Below are positions 37,026 through 50,605 of a DNA stretch of 64,000 nt, one piece after another. Source of the stretch: Ricinus communis (taxonomy: Eukaryota; Streptophyta; Magnoliopsida; Malpighiales; Euphorbiaceae); assembly GCF_019578655.1 (NCBI RefSeq), contig NC_063260.1, positions 28,792,888-28,856,887 of the forward strand, given 5' to 3'. The position numbers and the translations under genes were made by a program. The number at the start of each line of letters is the position of its first letter. The stretch's first letter is position 1. The notes beneath the pieces are model-generated. The model did no database searches and had not been told where the DNA came from. It was given only the letters and a program-made list of their open reading frames with translations.

Positions 37026-37915
37026 GTCAGCTTAATATTCAAATAATAAAATATTAATAACTCTCTCTACATAATGACTTCTCCATGCCATCGCTTCCAC
37101 TACCTTTGTTTTTTATTTTATAAATATTTAACTAATCATTATCATAATGCATTAATCATTACACTAGTTTCATTAGTCTAACTTTCTCACCAAAAAAGAA
37201 ATCACAAAGTATATAAAACTTTTACTCCTGCATGTAAAGAAAAAGATAATTAAAATTACTAGTCATTCAAAAAAATAAAATAAATAAAATAAAATTTGAG
37301 TAATCTAATCATGCGATACTTTTTTTTATTATCTTATTATATTAGAGATATTATATAAATGAATCAACTAATAATTCTAATAAGTTAAATTTAGATTTAA
37401 AATAAATATAGAAAAAAGTAAAAAAAAAATATTCTAAAAAAAATACAGAGTTGTTTTTTATTCATTTTAAAATGTAAAAAAAATATACAAATTCGACACA
37501 AATATACAAATCCTAAACTCTCCATCACATTTCGTTAGTTTTTACCATCGCTATTACTAGCGGTGGACGAAATAAGTTTTTAGAAAGCATTTGAGATATA
37601 AACTGAAAAATGAATAATATTACTTTAGGATAAAACTTTTTACGAAGCCGGTTTAGAGGGAGGAATTGAAAGAATTTAAAAAATATATAGAGAAGAGAAG
37701 GCGTATAAGAGCAAAAACCAAAACAGGATAAATACTTTTTCGAGTATAAATCGCAACATACAGAAATAGTTGTTTTTAGGAGAGATGACATAGAAAGGGT
37801 GGAAATTTTTCCTTTTAACTCCTGAACAATGTCTATAGTACACACTCGAAACAACAAAACTCTCACACCCTTTGTCCGAGAAACCTGTGCATAGTAACCA
37901 AGACCCAAAAACTCA
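37026..37915 (-). other. Intergenic and 3' UTR of TOM2A
   Basis: AT-rich with A-runs near 37,400-37,480. The part from about 37,520 to 37,915 has a more balanced composition and is probably the TOM2A 3' UTR. No separate gene is seen. Confidence 0.4.
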
Positions 37916-39147
37916 TCACATGATGGTGCATCGGCTCCTTTCTTCTGTAGGCTGTGTGGATACTTGCTGGAACCGGTGCGACTCAGATGGGTTGTACGAG
38001 AATTCAGAAGTATCAAGCCCATACTGTATTTTTTATGCAGTAAGAAAACAAATGCAGAGTGATAGAATTAGAAACCAGAACTATAGAAATAGGTGCACAC
38101 CAAACTGTCTGCAAGCGCTGAAGATAAAATACAATACATACATAAGGTGTTGAAATGGAAAAACCATCCAATGTCTGAATATACCAGGTGCAAAGCCAAA
38201 GCTTGGCCCCCCAGATAATGGCTTACATCATTGATACCAAATGACAATATAAGTAGACAATCAAATACGCTCAACATGATTATCCACAAAAATATTAGCT
38301 TCAGGGAACCCTCCCATTTGAACGTTTAAGATTTCGAGTGTGCCAGACAAATTGTATTTGTTTTATGCTCTGGTTCCAAGTTAAGAACTAGTGCAATAAA
38401 ATAAAGGACAATGCTCTACATGGTAATGGTGGTAACTATACGCACATCCAACGGTAATATTGCAAATAAAAAGAAAAAAAAAATGAGTTGGAGATAAAAC
38501 CAGATAATTCTGAATAAGAAGGGAAAAACAAAACCAAAAGCAAACAAATGCAGATCACAACAAAAGCATGTCACATCTCAAAATGAACTTCATATTGGAA
38601 GAAAAGAAAATTTCATTCTTCAAGGGAATTCTAAGACTTTCATGGAAATCATTCATGAATAGTTTTTGAATTATCATATTATAATAGTAGTAAATTCCAC
38701 AAACTGAGTCTATGAACACTCTTATCATGTACAGCTTTCTTGTAATTATGTAAAACTCCGTACATGACCCATAAAAATATGCATAACCACCACATGAAGT
38801 AATATATGCTCTAAATTAAAGAAAAAGCTGATTTAAAACTAATCATACCTTTTCTCTCATACGTGTACTCCAGGCATCATTTCTGCTAGGACGCTGATCA
38901 AGGGTGCCAGCAACAGGTACACCCGTCGCTGGACCTGGTGGCCTGTTGAGCAAAGGCTGCCGGATCTGTTGTCTCGGCGCAATGAGCTCATCATCACTAT
39001 CATATTCTGCAGGTCTGTTCGCTGCCCTAACTATAAGGGCTAACACGAAAAGTAACGCCTGCAATTGAATGTTTCATCATAAATAAGATATTTGAGAGCA
39101 CAAGAACAGAGAAACCTTTGATTAGCATTTCAAAACTTGGAGCCTGC

Positions 39148-39205
<58 letters not shown>

Positions 39206-39214
39206 TGAGTGGGA

Positions 39215-39254
<40 letters not shown>

Positions 39255-42200
39255 GGGAAGTCAAAGTCCAGATTCACAACATGACACCAGTCCCATCCCA
39301 ACAATTATTGAATGTTCTGTAATGCCTTACATCATAGATTGGAAACAATTATTGCATTCATATAGTTATACACATTGATGTTTTAACAATAAACAAATAG
39401 TGATGTTTTACAGCACATATATGCCACCTCAGATAGTGAATTCAGCCCATTTCTTTTAAGTTTTGAGCTGCCTTAGATGTTAAAAGAAGCATAGCAATAC
39501 CCAATTATTAAAATATAGTACGCACCTCATTTCTGAGGACATTAAGACATTGGCAACTTGATTAACCGTTAGCCGTGCATTTTATACTAAAGTTCCTGAA
39601 ACTATTTTGCAAGTTGATTATTCTTTACAGTTTTATGTTAACTGACTGTCAACCTTTCTCTTCCAACTTCGAAGAGTGAATAAATGACTTCTAATGCTTA
39701 TCCTTGCCTATGTATCAAGTTTAAATCTAGAATTCAAAAGTCACATTCCAACTAAAAATAAAACATTTATGCTTCGTCAACAGAAGAATTTGAGACAGCA
39801 CAACAGCCTAGATCATGTATTTTACAATTTTCAGCTTTTCCTATATATAAGTGACTGATTAACAGGTCAAGAAGATAAGAAGCAGAAGATGCATAGAGAA
39901 TGATTCTCCTCATCTGAGATGGTTTACAAACTTCATAAAAAATCTCTCCATTTCCACCACATTAACAATGAAACATGGGATCCTTTTCTAACCCATCTTT
40001 AACATAGATGTTGATTCCAAAAGAAGAATATTTGTGACAAAATGGATTACAATTTGACTTGTCTATGGGTGATAATTAATGGTCCGATATATCTCTTATC
40101 AAAGGAAAAGAAAATTGAACTTTTGGAAGAGCTTCATTGGTTTGTTGGTAGAACTCATCCTACAGGATAAGCATGCCTTAGCTTAAAAAATTAACTATAC
40201 CTACAAGAACTTTAAAAATGACTTTTTAGCATAATCAGGATGGACTAGCAACTTCCGTGAAAGCTTCTAACAAGAACATACCATACTAGATTCTCTTGCA
40301 ATTTTCCCGATCACTATTCCCTTAAATATATTTTAATCCCTTCCACAGGAAGAATCATCAGCAAAAAAACCTGAATCTTAATTGTTCAGTCAAAGTATAC
40401 ATGGACCTATGGTGTACAGGAATATCATCACACGTAAGAATTTACAATTGACAAATGAAGCCTGTCATAACTCCATTGAAGCAAACATGCTTTTGGATCC
40501 ACGCCAATGACTAATGATGAAAGGGAACATGATTGATATGGAAAACCTTGCTTTTATCTTTATATTTTTTGTCTCCAGTAGTAAAAAAAAACCTCACAAA
40601 AGCCAATGTTTATACTTACCTCCAAAATAACAACTCCAAGTGCAACCCATCGCACAATCTTCCATTTCTCTTTCAGAAAATCATATATCATGTCAAAATC
40701 TCCAGTTTTGTCAGTTGGAATTTCCTGAAGAATAAAATTAAAGTACCATTTACATAAGCAAAGATACCATACCAAACTTTAACACTCAGCTGCTCAAGAT
40801 AAAATTTGCAAAGAAAAGAATCGGGAGAGGGAGAAAAGAAGGAAAAAAAAGAAAAGAAACTCACTTCTTTCCAACTTTTGTCAAAGAAAATGAAGGCTGC
40901 ACAGCCCAATTCTATCAATATCAACAATATAACCAGAACTGAATACTAAATTGGCTTAAGGAAAGCAGTCATTATAAACTCAAAAACAAAAAAAGAAGAA
41001 AGCATATGGATGTAAAATGCACCAAATGTCCCATAGTCCCCCATAAGAAATTTGTCCTTTGAATAAGCTTAGGACTTAATGTACTGGCACAAGCAAATTA
41101 TCATTTAAAAGAAAATAAATAATGCATAAAGTTCAAAACTCAAAGGACTCTTAACTTATTAATAGTGAAAACACTTTAAGACACAAAAACAGGAAGACAT
41201 TCTTTGTGGGAATGACAGAGAATTAATTGGTAAAGATGTCATCTCTTACTGCACAATTTCACAGGTCATTGTGACTGATGTGTTCTAGATTAAAGTCTAA
41301 TTAGGATACACAACTCAAGCAGCATCCATTTCGTGTTACCGATCCAATGCAACCAAAACAAGAGATGACAAAGAGAATCAATCCTACACCAATAAATAAG
41401 TAGATGAACCTGCATAAGAAAATGATGCAAATTAGGAGATGGTAGTTCAAAGGCCGTCTGTGAATAAAATAACAAAAAACTGAATTTAATATGGAGACGG
41501 TGTAGGTCTTCCGATAAATTTAAATGCCACAAAACAGTAATGCAGTAGCAGCAAGCGATATTACTGGTTCACTTCACTTCTAACAAGACTAATTCAAAAC
41601 TTAACATATACTTTAAGTCAGTGCAAAATCTGCAAGCTACCAAACATGATCAATGCTCAATTGCAAATTGTCAACAACCATAGTCTCTTCTCACCTGGCT
41701 TTCTAAGCAAAAGAGGATGCTTTCTAAGACACTTTTACCAAATGATTTTCCTCTAAACTTACTTTCTTCGGCCCCGAAAACTACTTTAAAGAAAAAGGAT
41801 TTCATTTAGTGCAAGACTATACCTTCATCTGCTAATAATCATATAGATTCTTTATGAAAACACATAACACCTCTACTTGTTTATCATTTCATTTTAAACT
41901 TAAGTGCCAGACAAATCATTCCTTCAAAAAACATTAGAAAAGGCATTGGCAATTCTTTAAAGAGCCAGATTGCTAGTTAAGAACCATATCAAGAAAATAC
42001 GTATAGAGGTCCCAAACCAATTTATGAGAAATACAAGCCCATAGATCACCAATTCCCTCCTAGTATGCTTCCATGACCATAGACCAAGAATATTCCTGCT
42101 ACTAAACATTGAACTCCACAGGTTTTCTATATACCAATATGGCTGTAGCAACCACCATCCAGAGATTTCTCATCAACCACGAAAAACCTAGGAAAGTATT

Positions 42201-43005
42201 ACTGAATAAGGATTCTTGATTCCCAACTACCAATGAAGGAGGAGCATCCACCCCCCCCACCCCCACATCAACCACGAAAAACCTAGGAAAGTATTACTGA
42301 ATAAGGATTCTTGATTCCCTATTCACCAAATGGTTGTTTGAATCATCTTGCTCTCACTCTACCGGAGCAACCTCTTTCAGACGCCTGCAAACTAAATAAT
42401 ACAGAATATGAAACAGACTGCATGGCCCTGAAATAAATAAACACGTTTGAAAGAGTAATCCAGAATATAGTTAGCCATTCTCCTTTGGACAAGTAAAGCT
42501 TCTTCCACTCAGGTACCTAACTTCCAAACCTTTCAACTATCACTTCCACATCATTTTATCCCCATATCTTGCAACCAACGGAAGACATGATGAAATGTGC
42601 TAACCACATACTTGTATATCCAGAAGAGCCTAAGCAAAATAATCACACAATAAATCCACCGCAGGATACTCAAAGAATCCACAGTTTACTATTTCAAATC
42701 ATTTATTAAATTTGTAACAACAAAATTGAGCACAACTGAGCTATCATAAACTGAAAGTCACTTTACCAAGCTTTAGGCAGCTTATCAACAAGACTATCTG
42801 AAAGGGAAACAGCCATAAGCATTGGACGACCAAGCTGTATCAAACTGGAATCATTAGTCGCAGGCGCCAACAGTGTATCGCCACCAGCAGCTCTTGTATA
42901 CTCGACGAACAAGTAGATCCCATAACCAACCATAGCCAAACCCACAAGGGTCAGCAACAAGTTGAGGAGCTTAAGTATGCACTCCAAGCACCCTCTACAA
43001 GCCAT
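37916..43005 (-). CDS. TOM2A: Tobamovirus multiplication protein 2A, tetraspanin-like
   Basis: Six exons: 43005-42767, 41409-41310, 40945-40865, 40724-40620, 39058-38849 and 38023-37916. They give 280 residues, equal to the Arabidopsis protein as I recall it. The start MACRGCLECILKLLN precedes four membrane segments at about 15-35, 81-102, 115-134 and 165-186. CFGCI and NGCCLSC are tetraspanin-like Cys motifs. The hydrophilic tail ends RSRCTIM, which resembles a prenylation CaaX box. TOM2A is a host membrane protein of the tonoplast that supports tobamovirus replication complexes through TOM1 (established knowledge). All splice phases agree. An in-frame upstream GTG was not chosen. Intron 1 carries a 50-base duplication and intron 4 a large GT/GA microsatellite. 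Confidence 0.96.
39151..39255. repeat. Compound (GT)n(GA)n microsatellite
   Basis: About 50 bases of GT, a GAGTGAGTGGGA interruption, more GT, then a GA run. It lies in the fourth intron of TOM2A. Purine-pyrimidine alternation of this length can adopt Z-DNA and is likely to vary in length between individuals. Confidence 0.95.
42171..42321. repeat. Spaced direct duplication in TOM2A intron 1
   Basis: A unit of about 50 bases starting CATCAACCACGAAAAACC occurs at about 42,171-42,219 and again at 42,266-42,316. The gap holds a C-rich run (CACCCCCCCCACCCCCACA). The copies are essentially identical, so the duplication is recent or an assembly artefact. Confidence 0.85.
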
Positions 43006-43640
43006 TATCACTCGGTGCTTTCTTCAGATCCTTCTATTTCATACCCTTCATTACAAAACCAACATCATAACAATTTCACTCAATCATTCAAAATTATATG
43101 AATGGAGAAATCATTACTTTCAAAATAAATAAAAGAAAATTGCAAACGAATAATTAAATTGAATATCAGATAATTAAACAAAAAAAAAAAATTTCTCAGC
43201 AATCAAACAAAGGTTTTGCGTATATAATTATATGAATATTTAAAATAAAAAATAATTAAAAAATAATTAAAAAAAAAAAACAGAAACTTACACCTGTAAT
43301 TAGCTAGTTCAGTATCAATAAAATTGATTCAATTTTAACTCAAACTGAGACTAAAAATTTAAGAAAATTTGAGATTGAGAAAACAAAACAAAACAAAAAA
43401 GAATCTTACAATGACTTAGGGTTCGGATCGCGTAAACATAATTGGGAAACTGAGATATATGTAGGTTAAATAAAAATAAAATACAATAAAAAAGAAACTT
43501 GAACTTACAAAATTTTGAGAAATTCTTTTTATCGGATTGCAAGCTGTTTCGTTATTTACTGTTTTCCGAGAGAGAATCAAATGATGAGAGAGAGAGAGAG
43601 AGAAAAATTCAAAAAGGAAATAAAAAAAGGCCGTGGAGGT
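43006..43640 (-). promoter_or_regulatory. 5' leader and probable leader intron of TOM2A
   Basis: A donor-like TTTT|GTAAGTT on the minus strand near 43,505-43,512 and an acceptor-like region close to 43,025 suggest an intron in the 5' UTR. A (GA)n run at about 43,584-43,604 (CT on the transcribed sense) lies near the expected transcription start, as is common in plant core promoters. The exact start is not determined. Confidence 0.45.
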
Positions 43641-46129
43641 GGAGCCTGGAAGTGTAATTAGGATTTTAGGACACCTTTCCTCATTTTGCTCCTTTTATGT
43701 GAGTTGGCCTTTTTTTTTTAATCTGTCCGTTCCCTTCCTCCCTGCTTTTTTTTTTTTTCTCTCCTTCCGTGGGCGCTTCACTGGCTACTTATTTGGCCAC
43801 CAGCTATGCGCGCCCTTATCCCTTTTTCTTTTATTATTATTCTTTTGTTTCCTTCCATTTATATATATATTTTTCATAGAAAGCTTTCAGTTAACCCACA
43901 GCAGTAAAGTAGAAAATTTAGAATCCAAGGTTCCTTTAAAAAATATATTTTCTAAATTCTTAATTAGTTATCTTTCTCCTCATAAACATAATTTTGTGTT
44001 TTACACTAACTTAAAGAAAATATTAAAAAATATTACATTTATTATTACATTTTAAAACTATAACTAATTATAAAATATTAAAAAATTTATTACTTTATAT
44101 ATAAATTTAGTTTGTATTATTATTTGCAGTTAAAATAATTACAATATCTGAATAAATGACTAATATTTTTAAATTTCTTACTAAAAGAATTAAGTTTAAT
44201 TTATTCAAAAGCTTAGAAAATGATATAAAAAAAAAAAGCTAAAAAATGATTTTAGCCATTTTTACATTTTGATAGTCATGTCTATAGATAAATTCAAATA
44301 AATTTTATTTTAAATAGATATTAATAAAACAATTTTAAGATAAAGAAATATTAAATTAAAATAAAATATAAAATATTTAGATCATTCAAAATTCACTGCT
44401 TTAAAACATTTAAAATAATTTAAAATATCTCTTTAAAAATAAATACACTTCCAGAATATTTATTTTACCCTATTAATTTTGTTAAATATATTTTTCTTAC
44501 ACCAATAACAATCAATGATATTTTACTCAAATATAATATTTCTCGGTTGATATATTGCTGATGTATTATATTTCTAGCTTAATATAAAATATTTATCTAA
44601 AGCTGTAATCTTTTAATATATGATTAAATTAATTTCAAAGATTTAAGATGGTTTTAAAATATGGATTTTTGTGTAAAAAACAATTTTATTATAAAAAATA
44701 TTTAGTCCTAAGATATTTATTAGATTATAAATGAACTAAGCTAAGCCGAATTTTGACGAGCTGAAATTTAGCTCGGTTTAATTTGGAAAAAGTTCGAGCT
44801 CGATTAAAACTTTTATACTCAAGTTTAAACTTGATTCGTTTTAAAATTATTGAGATTTCAAATAGTTTGAGCACGAGCTCATTAAATATTTTTTAATATT
44901 TTTAACGAATAATTTCGGATGAATATTTTATTGATTCAAATTTTAAATAGTTCATCAAGAATTTGGCTCATTTATAATTTAGATTTTGATTTGAAGTGGT
45001 ATTGAGAACTGTAATTCCAATTTTGAGCTATTGTTGTACAAATTAATCAAGCCATAATTTTAACCAACCTCAAAATTATCATATCTAGCCATTGTATTGT
45101 TCTAAGAGTAATCATCCAACTCCATTTCTCATGTCTCTAATGTAATTTTTTTTTTCATTTATTTATACATCGTGGATGATTTTATAGTTACATAAATGTT
45201 TTAAGTATATAAATTAAAATTTATTTTTTAAAATTTAAAATGTTATAATGATATAAATGAAATATATGCTTTATCAATATTTAAATTATTAAAAATAAAA
45301 AAAAATTAAAATATGAAACAATTAATTTTATCAGATAAAAGATATTATTTCAATAAAATTGACTTTTTAAGTTTTAGTCTAAAAATATATTATACGGATT
45401 TGATATATTTTAAAATTTTCTTATAAAAAATAATCGTATATCAATAAGAAATTTATTAATTAAATTATATATATAATAAAAAAAATAAAACCATGGAAAC
45501 ATTTTGGAGGAAAGAAGTGAAGGAGAGGGGTTGAAATGTACAAGTGGGAAGTAATCAAAGCAGTAGTTAGGATTTTGATGAGTTTGGGCGGTGAGAAAAT
45601 GATTTTATATATTAATATGATAATGTTGGTGGTCCAATCTATTTTCATTTAAATTTGTTCCTATCACTATATAATAACTATCATTGACTCTACTGAGTAA
45701 ACAAAAAGTAGTGACCTTCACACAATCTCCGTATATTAGACGTTTGGGCGGTGACAAATTCATTTTATTACCGCTATTTCTTTTTAAAATATCTTTTCGA
45801 TATTTTCTTTTCTTTTTTCTTTTAAAACACTTTAGAATGGTCCAGCATTTTAATAACTTCACCCTTTCGCTACTATAATAATTGCTGTCAAAACTAATAA
45901 AGAAAAAGTTATAATCCTTCCCTATCCCCATATTTTCTGTTTTTATTTTCCAGGTGGCTTAAAATAATCAACAAAGACTTTTTCAATTTTAGTTTGGGGT
46001 TTTATATTATTTTTTAAATTTCAAAATTTTACTTTTACAATATGTTGATGAATTAATGTTTTTTCTTAAATTATATTTTAAAAAAATAATGTATTAAAAA
46101 TTATGAAATTAGAATATTAAGTTAAAATA

Positions 46130-46330
46130 TTAAAGGAAAGTCACGATGAAGGCGGATGACAACGGCCTGTTTGGCACGTGAGAAAGCAAAAAGGTCAAAA
46201 TAGAAAAAATGGAATGAAAAGGGAGGGTCCCACGACAAAATAGGGGCGGGAGAATCTGCCGCGTTGTAAAGCGGTTAAGGGGAAGGACCCTAACGGTCGT
46301 TCGAGACATCAACTACCCGTCAAACTATAT
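46130..46330. promoter_or_regulatory. Isolated GC-rich island with promoter-like motifs
   Basis: In an AT-rich interval this stretch holds GGCACGTGAG (G-box), GGGTCCCAC (TCP-type site) and CCTAACGGTCG, which is close to the mitosis-specific activator consensus YCYAACGGYYA. No gene start follows within several kilobases on either strand. It may be a relic promoter or a distal element; the evidence is motif-level only. Confidence 0.3.
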
Positions 46331-47808
46331 TTTTGTCCATTTTCTATTTCATTTTAAAATAAAAACCACTTTTCTAAATGAATTATTGAGCATTGTTCAG
46401 AACTTTCACAATAATATAAATATTTATTATAATTAAAAAAAATTCACGTAAATAATTTAAGAGATTTATTAAAAACATTTGACTTGCAAAAATATGTTTT
46501 TTCAGTTTTCACACTTCTTTTATGTTTTTTCAACTTGTGTTAAAGAAGTTTTATCCTTTCACTCCAATTTTATTTAAGCATTCATTTATAGAATTGGAAT
46601 CAAATTAGAAAAGGCAAAAACATAATAAAAATTATAATAAATTGTTCGGTTGAATAAGAAATAAAAAATAAAAATTTATGAAATTTTTTATTTTATTTAG
46701 TATTTTATAATAATAATTATTACTATTATTATTATTATTAAATGTGAAATATATATTTTACTTTATAAGTATTTTAATTAATCAGCTTAATCTCTTTCTT
46801 TCATTATCTGAAAAAGAAAATGAATAATTTCTATTAATAAGAAATTTTAAAATATTTTTCTATATATCAAATATTAAATATTAAAATTATCTATTGGGTT
46901 CACTCAGCAGCAGGCGGGAATAAGGTATTCCTTGAATAATAGATCTATGGCACTAAGAGGTCAACAACCTCCACTTTCTACTTGTCAGTCTTTACTTGCA
47001 TTTCTCATGCACCCCCATTATTCCATCTACAAACTAATTATTATAAACTAATTATTTAGGTTCTAAGAGTATGCTTATATACTATTTCTACTATCATTTT
47101 TGCGATAATAACTGGAGAAAAATAAGCTGTAACGGTCGTAAAATAGATAATGAGAAAAAAAAATTTAATTTATAGTATGTTATGAGAGCTTTACAAATGT
47201 GGACTATATATGCAAATTAGACTTAAAAATTGAAGGTTAAAAATAAATAAAGATAGCACCATAATTTAAAAGAATAAAATAAAGAGGAGGGAAATCCTGT
47301 CCTATAAGAGTGGCCTCATGCCACCCATGGCCGCAGAATACGGCATGCATAGGCCTCAATTCTTGTCTCGTTTGGGCCTAGTTTCCAGCCCAAATAATTT
47401 ATTTTATTCGCTATAAAAATTATTAAATTTCTTATCAATTAGTCTTAAAAATTCAAAAAAATATGAAAATATGCCTCCAACATTTACAATTTTGATTAAC
47501 TTTTTAGTGAAAATGTGCAAACATCTCCAAATAAAGAGTTAAAAGTGTTCTTCATTTTCTTTTTGGTTATAATATAGGTTATGTTTAGATCATATGCAAT
47601 AATAAAAATAATTTAAATTTAATATTTTCAATTTTTTAGGATTCTTATACAATAGTGAAATGTAAATAACTATCTAGAATTTTTTAAATAAATAATATAT
47701 TTCTGTAAATTTTTTGTTTTAAATGCATTTCACATCATTTTTTAATATTTATCACTATCACATCACCACTTGCCACAGCTACCGTTGTTGTTGTTGTAAT
47801 CACTGACG

Positions 47809-47811
<3 letters not shown>

Positions 47812-47842
<31 letters not shown>
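47812..47842. repeat. AT microsatellite
   Basis: An uninterrupted (AT)n run of about 30 bases. Confidence 0.9.
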
Positions 47843-47847
<5 letters not shown>

Positions 47848-50605
47848 TAATTCTATTTAAAAATATTAATTTAAATTTATAAATAAAAAACTTAATTAAA
47901 AATTATTCAAAAATAATTATTCTGTACTTTGAAACTTGCTATAATGTTTCATATAAACATTCCATTTCATCATTAAACATTAACATTGACATTGACATAG
48001 TGTAATAATAGCTCAAAACTCAAAAAAGAAAAAGAAAAAAAGAAAAAAAAAGAAAAGAAAAGTGATGGTCCACAGCTTTTGTTAATCTGCCATATGGGCT
48101 ACCAAAATAAAAGCAAGAACTTGAAAAATCTAGTACCATACACCCAATCCTGAGTTGAGCCCATCATAAGATCTGAACTCTTGTCTAACCTTTCATTTAC
48201 AATAGTAGCTCAACTCAGCTGCATCACTATACTCACAATAAATAGGCTTTAAATGTATCCACCATCTGTAATTATTCACACTTTGCCCTTCATCTCATAT
48301 TTATTTTGAGGAGTGATTTTCTTTCTAGTAAAATATCTACAATTTTTTTTTAAAGAAAAAAATTATTACTATTTTAACAATTAAAAAAGATCACCTCACG
48401 CAGATAGTAGAAACATAACCGCTCACTTCCTAAAAGATGATATTCTTTAATAAATTAAAATTTTAAGAAAATACAAATACCTATATTTTTTATGATAAAA
48501 ATTATAGTGTCTTTTCGCAAGCCAATTATTTGTGATACTATACTATTATCAGTTGCAGCTGCAGGTTGAAGAACAAGAAAGCTATTTTCCAGTCTAGGAG
48601 TAGGAGTTCAAACAACTTCTAAGAGTATTCGGTGAAATAAGATTCGTTGTTTTTTTTGGAATTGCTGAGCTAGAAAGTACATCCATATTCACGTCCGAGC
48701 CCTATAAAGTCTGGGCCCGATTCCAGATCCAGAGCAGCAGCCACCGAAGGAGCAATTTATGCCTTTGAAGTAAAACTTTTCTTTAGTTTTTACTGTTAAA
48801 ATATTAAAAATATAATTTTTTATTTTTTTAAAAGATACGGTATTGGTTGTTTTTTGATAAAAAATTGAAGAAAAACTAAAAAAATAACTATATCGTATTT
48901 TAAAAAAAAATAAAAAATTAATATTTTTGAAAATAAAAAAGTATACATTACAGATAATATTTTTTGTTGAATTTAGAATATTTGTGGAAGTTTCCAAGTT
49001 TTTTCTCACTCTTTTAACGGCCGATATTCGTTTATTGTATTTTTATTAACAGACCGACCATCTGAGGCCGATATTGTACATTTCCGTCAACTCCAATCTC
49101 AAAATGCTCAGGGGCCCAATCGAAAGAAATTTTGGTCATATATACACAAATCCAATAATGAAAAGCCAGCCCACTTAACATAATTATAAAATAAGAATTG
49201 CTTTATAACAATAATTATAATTAATTAATTAATTAATTATTAGCAATAAAATTCCCTAGCATGGGCTGACCCTCTGAAAGCATGTCCCATGCACCCAATA
49301 AGATCACTAAAAGATTGTTGTACGTAGTTTCTACTCTGCTGCTTCATTTTTAGCAAGAAATTTCAGGGAGTTGACATTAGCTGATAGGCGGTTTCTATTT
49401 TGATTTTTTTTTTTTTTTATAGTTTCAATTACCCAGTATAAATTAGTTAATTACTCAAGATTCTGCTCACCCCTGGTATGGGAATTTGATTGGAAAAGCG
49501 ATAAAGAATACCCACCACGGTTAGGTTGTTAGGGTTTCCTTTTTTGGCAAATATGTCGTGGAAACCTATGAAAAGTATTCATGAACGTAAGTTAATGCGC
49601 ACTCCAATCTGTCAAGAGGATGAACTCTGGATGATTCGAACTCTCGACGAGGCTTTAACAAATAGGTAATAGATAGAAGATGAGTGATCTCCTATTCGAT
49701 ACAACTGAGACAACGATGAATCTTTTTATTCCTTAAGACCTGAGCTTCATAGAGCTCTCCCACTGTGCCAAATATCTATAAAAACCAAAAGCACTGATTC
49801 TATGGTTGCTTCCATAATAGTTGAATTAGTTTTGTAATAGGAAGTGAAGTCTAATGATAATTAAGTGCTTTCTTTTTTAAGAGAAAATAAGTGCATTAAT
49901 GTTAGGTTTAGAGAGGGTAGTGAGAAGTTAGATTACCAAATTTTGGACATCATTGTATGGCGAAAAGGCTGAACAGAAAGAAAGAAGTGTAGTGAACTGT
50001 TAAAGGATAGAAAAGAAGTCAGCATCCATCAAGATTCTATGTCAACTTTATTCACAAAGTCCCTGTGGTACCATCCACATTATCTCCCCACCATTTTCCC
50101 ACATTATTAGACAGCAACCTCACATATCACAGGCCCCCACCAACACCCAGAAAAATAAAAATTTAAAGTAAAAGACCCCACCACCCACCAATCTGCATAC
50201 AGAAAAGAAAGAAAAAAAAAAAAACCACCAAAAAGGAAAAAGCAGAAAACAGTGAGTGCCAACATTGAACTACGGTAACAGCAATGCTTGCTCCCTTTGT
50301 TAGGATCTATGATGTATTTACAACCACAACTTTGACATGAGGTCAATAATCCACCAACGTGGCTCTGTTGCTAACCGTTCATGTTGGCCGTACATCAATC
50401 CTTCACTCATCGTATCTGGGGGCAGATACCCAGATCACAAGACTTTTCTGGGTTGTCTTCTTCTGCCCTGAAAATGGGGTCCCCACCTTTTTTTTCTTTT
50501 ATTGACAGATGATGAATCTCTGATTGGTATAGGCTCTCTGTCTTTCTGTTTGTCATTTGGTGGCTATGAGAATGACTAAGTGAACCACCTCATATGGAAT
50601 GTGAA

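Larger units (their letters stand above)
43641..50605. other. Large gene-poor AT-rich interval
   Basis: About 7 kb without a supported gene. Mostly AT-rich, with poly-pyrimidine tracts (43,700-43,860), an AT microsatellite at 47,812 and a GC-rich island at 46,130-46,330. Moderately GC-rich scraps lie at 47,320-47,395 and 48,690-48,760. The part from about 50,100 to 50,605 likely includes the APRR2 3' UTR. Confidence 0.5.

Noticed and set aside
37525..38022. A 165-codon minus-strand frame
   Set aside because: It overlaps the last TOM2A exon in another frame and the 3' UTR; the TOM2A frame is the one supported by the family.
39122..39304. A frame encoding long runs of Thr-His and Ser-Leu
   Set aside because: It is a translation of the GT/GA microsatellite in the TOM2A intron.
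43633..44055. A 140-codon plus-strand hydrophobic frame
   Set aside because: It arises from poly-pyrimidine tracts near the TOM2A promoter, has no homology and no family features.
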